Below, piece by piece: positions 47,241-58,300 of a stretch of 64,000 bases of DNA. The notes beneath the pieces are model-generated. The model saw nothing but the letters and a program-made list of their open reading frames with translations. It had not been told where the DNA came from and did not search any database. The stretch is from Stereum hirsutum FP-91666 SS1 (lineage: Eukaryota > Basidiomycota > Agaricomycetes > Russulales > Stereaceae): contig NW_006763154.1 in assembly GCF_000264905.1 (NCBI RefSeq), positions 474,769-538,768 on the forward strand, read 5' to 3'. A program made the translations under genes and the position numbers. How positions within the stretch are numbered: the first letter of the stretch is position 1; every line of letters starts with the position of its first letter.

Positions 47241-48956
47241 GACAATCAGGCTGGGACGGATGCATCGGTGGGTATAGCCGGCCACTGCCCAAGTGGGTAG
47301 GCAATGTTGTACGGAGGGTTCGTTATGGTTCCCAACCCCTTCCTACCAAGCGGCTGACAATACGCCATGGTCCTCAAAGCTGTTGGAAGCTCTCGTACGA
47401 GTATTCAAAGGGAAAGATGACAGTCCAGAATAATCGAATGCCATTTCATGCAACGATGCACTCACCTCATCCATGCTCTCTGAGAAGTGTAAGGAGCGAT
47501 AGTATTATCCTCACAAACTAATCCGTAGAAATATGCGGCAGATCAAGATGAATGTACACGGGAAGCATCGAGGAGCATAGTGAAGACAACACCGAAATTG
47601 TGCACGGTCATCCGTTGTAGACCGAGGCTCGACCACACTGTGTATCTGCTGTGTGTGAGTACACGAGAAGAATATGCAGATTCGGATAAGAAAGGTCGAT
47701 GCAGTACGAGGAAGAGAGACGATGAGTCGTGGAGCCAGGTGTTTCAATCCGGCAAATCCCGGAAGGGAAATGGGGTGTGGCAGAGTGTGGCGTGGATGAG
47801 CTGTGAGCGAGTGTGGCGTCATTCCCCACCTCGCAAGACATAAACCCATGACAACCACTATGAAGCTGTGGTTGTTCAGAATTGGATATATTCTCTAAAA
47901 CCATCTCTAGTTTGGCTCTTCGTCTGGAACACTTCTTAATATCTTAAGCGTTACAGAGAATACTCGGACATCGGTGCGACAGGCTCGGTATCCCCAACTT
48001 GAAGCCTTAACGGACTCTCCTAAACACCTGCTATCTGGTTGACACCCACTTGGGGCAATGGAGAAAAACCATACTGACTGGTAACTCAGTTAGTCATCCA
48101 AGTGTATGATTCTTATTCGGGCACTGTTTTACTCCTGGGTCCCATCAAACCTAGTTTATCACGTTCTCTTTCGAGTATCGGCCCCACAGAACCACGTTTG
48201 CGGTGGTTCAATGGATTCCTTTACCAGTCTTCGACTACTGCCGTATCTATACCATTTCGTTTTCGAATCATTGAGTAGGAGTCTTGACTCAGTACACCTT
48301 GAGTACGCCCCCTCTTGAAGGCATGGCTGGAATTCTCTTCCATTGGTCTTCCATTCGAAATAGTTCGCATCTATAATAGCATTGATATTAGTATGAGCCC
48401 CACTCTACCCCACCCCGGCCACGCGCAAGATACTGCTTACCTTCACTCCAGCATTTCGGTCGATTCCACATCCAAGTTGAGCTTAAAACTTTAACCTTTA
48501 GACACCCACCGCCGGCTTGTCCACATATTTCTCTATAGAACCGTGTCCACAGCGCAGTGTGCCCCACCTGATCTCACCGCTACTCATTCCTGTCTCTCAG
48601 GTACCACTAGAGGAGAAAAGGCTTCCATGGTATCCCAAACATGTTGATGTAGCTTCGCCGAGCCTGGAAGTCTAGACCTTCAGCAACCTTACGGCTCTGA
48701 GGTCTCCAGATCGTATTTCTGCTTTCGCCAAGAGTAATATCCGCCTAGATGAGCTGACATCTCTGAAGCCTCGAGCCTCGGACGGCAGCTCAGCAGCTGG
48801 TCCAACATAATGTGTACCACCTACATTGTAGGGTTCCTTGATGTCCGATAGAGGACGCGTTACATCAGAAAGCTGCAGCCAGACTTTCTCCAGCTCGAAC
48901 GGCTGCAGCGACTCATAATAAGCATATTAATGGCAGAGCACATAAGCATAATGATA

Positions 48957-50920
48957 TCACAACACCGCGTCTGTCATCTTCGACATCTTCAAAAAAGCCT
49001 GCAGCAACGCAGGAACGACGAATGGGTCCTTGCATTCCTTCTCGATAGCACTCAGATCCCTCGCTCGCGCCTCCTTCTCCTCCTCCAAGCGCTGCTCCGC
49101 ATTCTTTCTCTCGGCCTGTTCGATATGTAGTAATGTTTTCGTATTCCGGAGATGTTGATTGAGGGAGTTGAGAGCACCTGCGGTCGACGAGAGACGAGCA
49201 TGAGTGAAAATGATTGAAAGGGACGCAGCAAGAGAAGAGGAGCGACGAAGAGGCAGACTACGCACTCATGACATCTCGAGCAGGCTTCACCTCCTCACTG
49301 GGGAATGCCTCAGTCTGCATGCCCCAAAGAACACCTAACGTATGTTCTCGCTCCGTCTTCAAGCGCTTGACGTCTTCCGTCAATTCTTTCTCGCCATCGA
49401 GCATCAATTCCATCGTCCGCTTATAACCACGAATCTCTTCTGCCTGTTCGGATACGTGCTGGCGCAACCGTTCGAGCCGCTCAGGTGGGCTGAGACTGTC
49501 GAGTTCGTCTAATAGGTTCGTTGAAGACGGATTATGGCTCGAAGTCTCGGATGTGGGTAAGGGCGCGCGGGTGGAGAACGGTGCGGAAGAACGTGGCTGT
49601 GAGGTCCCATAGGAAGATCCAGACTGTTCATGTTCTAATGAAGCGCTGAATCCGACGCCTGTAGAGCCATGATCCACCTGAGCCCGTCGTGGCCCATTGC
49701 TCCCTAGTGGAATGGAATTGGAGCCCGATTGCTTTGGCTTCCAACCGGACCTTGGCGCGTCCGACTCGCCCTGGTCAAGAAGGCCATCATGAACAACGCT
49801 CGAGGTCGTTTTGGGTTTCGACTTCCACCACGACGCGACATGAGATTCAGAGGAAGACGCTGGCTCGTTTATTGGAGTCTGCTTCGGACTCAATTCGGCA
49901 GCGCTGAATATCGGTTTGGACGGAGATAAGCGGCCCCGAAGCGTATGACGAGGTGCCTGTGGTAGTGCTATAGTATCGTCGTCGTAGGAGTTGCGTCTGG
50001 GAATAGAGGACGCCGCATGCGATCCCCAAGATGGACGACGCGGAAGAAAAGTCTGCACTGTGTCACTTGTAGAGGGACCGGGAGGCACGATAGAAGACGT
50101 AGAAGAGAGCGGATATGACTCGGACGTGGGTTCGACCACGGAATCTGTAATGCTAGGCGGTGATACACGGGAAAGCTTGGCTGGTGCAGGGTCCGTGATA
50201 GCAGAGGGATGGCAAGGTGCTTGGCCGTCTGGAGTATTATACACCGCTAGGACGGGCACAAGAGACATATCGTACCACTTAGTTTTAGTAGGCCGACCTT
50301 TGGGCAGTTCGAACCTGTTCATGTACCCCAACGCAGCGGTGGGTCAGACGAATGGGAGAGAACGTCAAGATCCGCGATGTGGAGAACACGTACAGTTCCA
50401 GTGCCGTCCTGTGAGCACACACCCGTGGTGAAAACCAATCACACACCCCTCAGTCACATTCTGACAACCAAATAGAATCGAGTTCGAAGAAATGAAGGTA
50501 CACACATTGAACACTGCTCCAGTTGATCTATCCGCGCATTCACAAGGAACGTTTTTAATATTTTAACTGGATTATACTGCTCTAAGTCAACAGCATCGAG
50601 GATTTTACGACCGAACAGTTGAAGAGCAAGAGTCAGGTGTATCAGCAACAAGGCTGCCAGGCAAGATGAACTCTGAATAGACGCACCGCAGTGGCCGAAT
50701 CATATAACAGGTCTAACGCACCCACCCCACGAACCGACTTGTGTACACCCGTCTTCTTCGGAATCGCGGTCCCCAAATGAAACACCTTCAAGTCCTGCGT
50801 CAAGAAAGACGTCCGAATCGCGTTAATTTCATTCGGTGTCTTTGCATTTTTTATCTGGGTCGCTTTCGGGCTGTCAGGTTCGTAACGGATACGCAGTGCG
50901 AAATGCTGAATTCCGGGCAT
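48957..50920 (-). CDS. Type I array gene I-D (coiled-coil protein, unknown family)
   Basis: Not recognised; paralogue of I-B and I-C. The ATG at 50920 gives MPGIQHFALRIRYEPDSPKA and a domain with SFLTQDLKVFHLGTAIPKKT. A second exon follows with ILKTFLVNARIDQLEQCS. The large exon starts ELPKGRPTKTKWYDMSLVPV and contains HVASWWKSKPKTTS, KQSGSNSIPLGSNG and a Ser-rich region. The coiled coil is EEIRGYKRTMELMLDGEKEL. The last exon has EQAERKNAEQRLEEEKEAR, then CKDPFVVPALLQAFLKMSKM, and stops at 48957. Intact across introns. The stretch between WWKSKPK and SGSNSIPLG is longer than in I-C. Confidence 0.75.
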
Positions 50921-53420
50921 GATCGGTACGGGCTAAGAACGACTGGGTTTGAGACGAATTCGATGATGTGGTTAGAGTCAGGAGTGTGTGGTTCAAGACA
51001 AGTGAGATAGCAGCCCACGATTGAGAGGAACGACGGATACGTCGAGGACATCGCAGACACCCGCGTCATGTGCGGACCTTTCGCGGCAGCGGCCCTTTTT
51101 ATCCATTCTCTTACGCTACGCCACACGATTGTGGCCCATTTCACGGCCTTATTCTGTCGGGTCAGGGACTAGGGAATAGATACATTGAGACAGCACGAAA
51201 CACAATATGGGCTGAGCTGGCAACTAGAGAACAACACATTTAGCTAAGAAGTCCCGGCGCATGCATATTGAATGCTGTAACAGTGCATTTACTTGTGACA
51301 AAATCACCGAATGCAATTGAGGCGAGGCTGAGCTTCCCACTACCGCTAGTGCAGATATGTATCACTGGCAGCAATTTGTTCTCGATGACTGCTGTTCAAT
51401 ACTAGCTAAAAGTCTCTGAAATTCAACAACTTGCCCAAATCGCGCAAGATGGCCTCTGCCAGGCCAAGGTGATCTCATGCGGGTTGTAAGTGAGCCAAGA
51501 CCCCGTCAGTCAGTCATCTCAGTTATTCGCAGTCCGGGGATGGACCTGTCCACCAGCCAGGTTCCTCCCCGAGGTCAAGACCCAGGCCCGAAAATTTTCG
51601 ATCTTACGAGCGCTAGGACAGCCTGTCCGAGATTGCTGACCGGGAGCGCAGAAACCATCTACGCCATCACCGTCCACAGCCGACCGGGGAAATGTTACGA
51701 CGGACAATGATGCCCTCATGAGTACTATGCTAGAATTGGATACGGAGATCTCTAGACTCTTGTCTCGTCGAGCGGGGCGCCACGATGACCGAGCATTGTC
51801 TGGCGCCGTAGCTGACGTTGGTACTGAATATTTCCTGGGCTGAGGGTGAGACGGGCGAAGTCCATCGCTCGTATATGTCGTCTCAACGATGTTTCATAAG
51901 AGGTAAATGTCATGCAACTTAGGAAAGATAGACCGGATGTACGTGCCTGGAGAGTACACATTGAACAAAGATTCCAAACCGGCCAAGCTCGGAAGCTCGT
52001 GATTACTAGAAACCTGTGGGCGCTGCACTGGCGCTATAAACCTCTTAGCTGACTTTGACTCAACTCTCCGCAGTGAACCTGCATACTTACGCTGCGTTAA
52101 TAAAAGTACACTGCGGATACGTCGTTCGCGCGACGTGACTCGCCAGTTCCACGCACAAATTACCTTGCGTGCCACGTAGACATTGTGGAGTAGGAGTTGG
52201 GTCTTGAGAGCCCCTTCAGCCAAGCGTCATAATCAGAACGTTAATCAGAGCAGACCAGAGCATATCAGGCACGAAAACTTCTCGCGACCTGCATCTCCGA
52301 CGTGAAGAATGAAACACGTAGCGTGATATAATTTTCATCATCTCCAGCGCCGCGAGAGGCGCCCACAACGAGAGAAAAATCTAAATTTGCTTGAGCATCA
52401 AGCCGGAGAAAAAATTGCATCGCGGCACCGGAATTGAGGTGGTACGGAGGGAACGACGTACCAAGGAAACGGCTACCTTCACCTTGGGGTTCGGACGATG
52501 TATGTGCCCTGGGTGTTCAACCGCCGTACGATGTCTAGATATTTGATGGTTATCGAATACGCATTAGAGGAATCTCACGCAGCCTTCGCCACGCTCGCCA
52601 CCCAGGACTGGTCATTCCAGAGACGAGAGTAAAGGAGGAGGCTTGCTCAAGGCGCAGTAGAACATGACGAAGTTGACCAATGTGGAACTGTATAAGGGGG
52701 ATAAATCTCCCAAGAAAATACTGACCTGGTACGCATGGACGCGGAGCTTGCCCTTGGAGACTCGCGTCAATGATTCACTGATTGCTCATCAAAATCCTTT
52801 TAGTTCATATCAGTAGTCAATAGAAAACGTCGGAATAGTAAAGAGATACAACGTTAGAGGCATTGACACGAAAGACAAAAGACATACGAGCTTTCTGTTC
52901 AGTGCCACACGGTAATGAGCTCGGATGTATGTGACTCTTGCGCAGAGTCAGACACTCGTATCAGATATTTGAAGTACAGGAGGAAAAAAAGGCGAGACGG
53001 GACAGCGGGAGAAGAAGCGTAAGTATACGTCCCATTCTATCGGTCTCCCTACAAACAAGCCAGAGTGCAGCCGTTTTCTAACAGCAGTTGAACAGCGGAG
53101 TCCATCCGTGCTCAGAAGAAAAGCTGAAAAATGGAAGCAATGAGAATGATCCTGAGCGTGGAGTACGCCGTGTAAGAGATCTGAACGGCAAGTGTAGGCA
53201 CTGAAGGCAGCTCGAGTGAATCGGAGTGATGTTGTCGGTCGAGAAGTACAACCCCGCGGGAAGACCCGGAATTTGAAAGGCTTTAGATCCTAACATGCGC
53301 AAACAACAAATTTAAACTCAGCGGACGCCTACTTGAAGTTCCATCGCCGCCACCGTTCTATCGTTGCCTTGACCGGTGTTGTATCAACATCTGTTGTCAT
53401 TCATCATTCGAACCCCGAAA
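50921..53420. other. Intergenic between the array and the F-box gene
   Basis: 2.5 kb between divergent genes I-D and the F-box gene. Several short frames near 51.9-52.2 kb show no recognisable product. No repeat structure noticed. Confidence 0.5.
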
Positions 53421-54820
53421 ATGAGCATGTATTGATATTTTTCCCTATTCCGCCATCCTCGTTTCTGTTTACTTACTGATTTCAATCTCCAGGTTGCTAC
53501 CTCAGGAGATCGTTGACGAAATCGTGGATCAAATCGATGATACCTCGTCATTGTCTACTGCTGCCCTACTCTGTCGCAGCTGGCGTAAGCGCTCTCAGAC
53601 ACGTCAGTATCGAATATGTATCATCCATAGCGAGGAGTGCCTGATAGGCCTAAGAGATATCCTTTCCCACTCCCAACAAATCGCGGCACATGTCGAGATT
53701 CTTTATATCGAAAGTGCCGAAATTGCATCGGTCGTCGATGTCTGCGCCAATATGGTGAATATCACCTCCCTGATACTCCAAAACATCGATCTTTTCACGC
53801 CAGAGGAAATGTCGCTTGGATGTCAACTCGTTGGGTCGCTACCGTCCCTTTCGGCCCTCACATTCAACGATTGCGCTCTCCGCGGGGACTACGACCCTCG
53901 TCTGCTGGGAGTACTCAGTGTAATCCAGTCGTTATTCTTTTGCCAATGCTGGGAGACTGGAGAAACTTTTTCCTCCCCTCCTAATGATCAGCTCAGCATT
54001 CCATGGCGGGTACGCTCCCTCTCCCTAGACGATTGGCAAGGTCCGATGGACTTCCTGCATCGTAACCCGACCTCACTGAACCTTGTGACACGGTTCACGT
54101 TTCGTTCCACGGGAATGCGCTTCACATTCCTTCCAGAAGCTGCTCGTACCCTTTTGGACCATGTGAAAGAGAATCTGGAGGAGCTGGAGATAGCAGACAG
54201 AGAGTGTTCCGAGGGACCTAAGCCCACCGGTCTGTCCAACTTCCGTACTTTGTCATCCAAACACCTTACTAAGGATGGTGTCATTTCGCAACAGAGAGCT
54301 TCCCCAGTTGTCCCCTCGTAAAAGTGTTGACGTTTTACATCAACTCGGCGCCGTCGTATTTTCGAGCCGTTGTCTCCCACAACAACAATACCCGCGTGTT
54401 GCAGGAGCTACGGATTCTCGTCGGATTATTTGACGCTCTCAACATGGAGGAGACTTTCTTGGGCATCAAACAACCTCTCGAGAACGTCCGGTCTCTTATT
54501 CTCTCCGAACACATACCGAAAGTCGTGCTCAAAGTCCACCGGTGTAATACATCGCCTGGCTTCACAGAGGAAGCATTCCAGAAGAAGATGTGGGAATGCT
54601 TGTCCGTCCATGGAGAGCTAAGGGGGGTGGACATTCAGTGGGAAAGATTTTACTGGCGTGACTGTGACTGCTGGGACGAGGTACGCGTTAAGTTTTGTAG
54701 CTTTTCTTCGTATTCTCTTTGTACTGACAGTTTTGTCTTAAGGATACCACACTCAGCGAGTGGACACGAAAGGGTCTCCGCAATCGAGGTTCTAAAAGAT
54801 ACCTGTCATGTATAAGCTAG
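53421..54820 (+). CDS. F-box protein
   Basis: Probable SCF substrate adaptor of the fast-expanding basidiomycete F-box type. The coding start is an 8-nt exon (ATGAGCAT, 53421-53428), spliced over a 64-nt intron to exon 2 at 53493. Together they read MSMLLPQEIVDEIVDQID and continue as the F-box, DDTSSLSTAALLCRSWRK. Leucine-rich stretches such as NMVNITSLILQNIDLF and SLPSLSALTFNDCAL suggest degenerate LRR-like folding. An intron of about 48 nt near 54.25 kb joins GLSNF to QSFPSCPLVKVLTFYIN. The last intron joins YWRDCDCWDE to DTTLSEWTRKGLRNRG. The stop TAG is at 54818-54820. It converges with the chromodomain gene. The family is likely; the target is unknown. Confidence 0.8.
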
Positions 54821-55368
54821 CCTCGCTCGTTACTCTAGAGAAGTTAGTCATCGTTCCAGTGTTTGTCTGCGCTTTGTGCAGGTAGACCAGTGTGCCGTGT
54901 CAAGCCAACTTCACACTGTGTAGATGGCCTCGAACTCCGTGTACGGGCAGCTGAGACATGCTCGGATGGGATGATACGGACCCAGTTCGTGAGTTATTCT
55001 AAAGATCAAGGACTGGGGCGGCAGAGGGCCCAATGATCTAAACAGACATGGCCGTGGTGAAGTCTTCTGCGACGAGCTCCTTTCGAAGCATAGCACGCAT
55101 CTCCTGGCGAGCTGGAGACCAAATCGTTTACTGTAATGAAGTTGAACGGACGCATGAAACGAGATGGCCCATGGACCACCGAAACCTGAGAGCGCACGGA
55201 AAAGTAATTGGTAGATTCAATGTTGTCATATGAAAGCAAGATGTACAAGATATAATACAGCAATAAGAGACCGATAGCAGGACAGAAAGAAAGATGAGAA
55301 CTTAACAAAGACGAAAAGCAAAAGAAAAGCCCAGGATCGAGCATCAGAAACAAGAAAAAAGAGCAAGC
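54821..55368. other. Spacer between converging genes
   Basis: 548 bp with the 3' ends of both flanking genes. No gene seen. Confidence 0.5.
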
Positions 55369-58300
55369 CTACGAAACGATCTGGGAAGGTGGACAACTCG
55401 CACCACGCACGCCGCACTCCGGCGCATGCAAGGATTTGTAGTGTTCTGCCAGTTCCTGGAAGCGCAGATAGGGATACACAAGATCAGAGACTGCGCACGA
55501 AGGGAGGTACGGGAAAGAAGGAAAATGTAGCCCTTGCGAGCGAGGAAAAGAGGAATTAACATACCTGATTAGACGGTGCGACGAATTTGCATATGCGACG
55601 CTTCTCAGGATTTCGCCAACTGCAAGAATACTTGTCAACTTGTGTTCGAGCTTGAAGATCGACGTGCACACGCACAAGCTGCTGCTGCTGCGAGTCACCA
55701 CTAGCTGCTCCACCTCCATCGCCACGTTGATCCCCGTCACTGGCGGCGGACCGCTTTGACCTTGCTGATCCTGTTTGAGAACCTCGCATCTCCGGGACTT
55801 CTTCGCTACCTGATCCGGTCTCGTTTGTGTCTCCAGTCGATGTGCCGCCAGAGCTGGCCGAGTCCTTCCCAGGAACGTAGTCATCATCAAAAACATCGCT
55901 CTCATCCTCCTCTTCCTCCTGCATCTGAGCCTCCTTTTGCTTCCCCTTCGTCTTGTCGCTCATCCCCGCGTGCGGCTGCATCTGCATCAGCTGCTTCGCC
56001 CTCTCTCTCTGCGAATACCTGTCCAACTTCTCCCTCAACCTCTCGTTCTCCCTCTGGACGCTCTCCATCTCCTCCTTCAACTCGTCTATCTCCGCCTCGA
56101 GGAGTTCATCCTTCTTAATTAAGATGCCATTATCCCTCTCGATCTCGTCAAAGGTCGAAGCCTTCCATCTGATCTCATCAGTCGTCCTCCGCTCCTTCTC
56201 GATCAATATGCCGTTCAGCGCGTTCGCCCTCCCCAACTCCTCTTCGAGTTTCTTCACTCGCACTTCGAAGGTGCCACGGACGAGTGCGAGGCCGTTCGTG
56301 ACCTGCGATTCAGCTAGTATCGCGCGTGCCTCGAGGTCCATGTTTTCGGAGCGGAGGGAGGCGGCGGCACCGGAGGCCTTGTGGTATTCTTCGCGCAGGA
56401 AGTCGGAGTCAGAAAGCAGACTGGACTTCGAAGTCTCCAGCATCGAAACACGCTGCTTCAACTTCTCCCTCTCCACAGCCCAGTCTGTTCTTTCCTTCTC
56501 CAGAACACCTTCCATCTCCGCGACTCGTGGATCTGTGACCGGTGGCGGTGGCGGTGGCGTTGGCAGAGTCTGTACCTCGGCTTCAATCCTCTTCGCAATC
56601 TCCGCTTCTTTCCTTCGGAGCTCCTCTTCTCTCCTTTCCGCCTCCCCACTCTTCATCCTCATTTCCTCTTCCCTACGCTCCGTCTCCGCGATCTTTACCC
56701 TCTGTTCCTCCAACAACCTCTGTAACATCGCAATCTCCTCAGACTTGTCCTGCAGGATCTTTACGGCGTTCGCGAGGTCCTGGGGATCTTGACTCGAGGG
56801 TGCGGTGCTTTGCGTCTGGGTGTGGGAATCTGGTCCGGAGGCAGAGTGCTGAGATTGGGCGAGTCGTCGTGGGTGTGGTTGGGATGTGGATGGATCGTTA
56901 AGCGGGACTTTGTAGTAGATGACCTCCTGTAACAGCGAGCCCCCAAAATATTAGCCATCACATATCTTCTCCTCTGCCGTCCCATTATTAGTGGAAAAAG
57001 TAATGGAAGAGACGTACCTGCCCATCATACCCACTCTCACCCTCAGGTTCAACCCCAAAGCTCCGTTCGAAAAACTCGGGGATCGCGCTTCCGGTCCCAT
57101 CTGCCTGTCCTTCCTCAGCTCTCTGGACCGGAACAGAAGCAGTATTCCCATCGTAATCGATATACCGTTCCATTTCCATCTCGTCCGCACCGTGGCTGCT
57201 GGACGTTTGCCCGTGTCCCTCTTGGCTTTGACTTTGGCTCTGGCTCGGACGTAGGCTCGTGCGTTGGCTCTGACTCTGCTCCTGACTTACCTCCTGGACG
57301 GTCGACACGCCTTGCTTCCCCTTATCCACCGGCGCACCCGCATGGATATCATCCATCGTAACGTCTCCATCCGCATCCGCATCTCCCCACTCGTTCGGAT
57401 CCAAGAGATCATCCTGCGTTTCCGCAAGAGCGAGGTATGCTTCTCCATACTTGCGAACGTGAGCATTATTCGGACTGCGATTCAAGGTAGGGTTCGGCGT
57501 CGGGTTGGGCGCTGACTGGGAAGCTTTGGGGGCAGGTTGAGAAGTGTTGGAGAAGGATGAAGACGGGGCTGGTGCGGGTGCGGGTAAGGAAGATGGTGGA
57601 TTTGGAGGTGAAGAAGGTGGGAGTTGTTGTGATAGCGGTTGTGACTGAGGCTGAGACTGCGATTGCGACGGTGCTGGTGCTGATGCTGGTGCTTGGGATG
57701 GTGGTTCACGAGCTTGGACCTGCGACGAACGAGGCGAAATCTCTTCTTTGCCTTCTTGATCGCCCTTCGCGTTCGTGTCCGCGACGGGTACAGACGAAGC
57801 CGCTCCATTTGGCCTCACAGCACCACCACCCTGCTTCCGACTTTGAATCCCCGAAAGCAACGGCACGAATCCAATCTTGACAGGCTTCTTCGTCGTCGTC
57901 TTCTTCGCCTGCTCTTTCTCTTTCTCCCCTTGCTCCTGGTCATGCTTCTGCTTCGTATTCTCCACACCATCCACAGGATTCGAGTCCGAACTGGGTCGTA
58001 CAGGAGCAGGAGTCGCACTCGCTGGAACTGCAGCCGGAACTGGAGCTGGTGCCACTCTCTTTCCCGCCTTGACCATAATCTGATCCAAAGGCGTCCTCGT
58101 CCTCTTCGCACCCTCCGCCGCGTCCTTCGCTTCAGCCCGACTCACCATCTCTTTCAGCTTCTTCTCCACCGCGTGTGTGATATTGGTGTGGGGGTTGACG
58201 TTCGTGGTGGAGGGATTAGGGAGAGAGTGAGCGTCGTCGTTCGTGTTCGTAGTCGATCCATTGACGGCCCCCATCGGATCCAAAGAACTCGGGAACGGCC

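Larger units (their letters stand above)
46582..48956. other. Intergenic between II-3 and I-D
   Basis: 2.4 kb. The left 660 bp is the duplicated II-type promoter block; the rest shows no gene. Confidence 0.5.
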
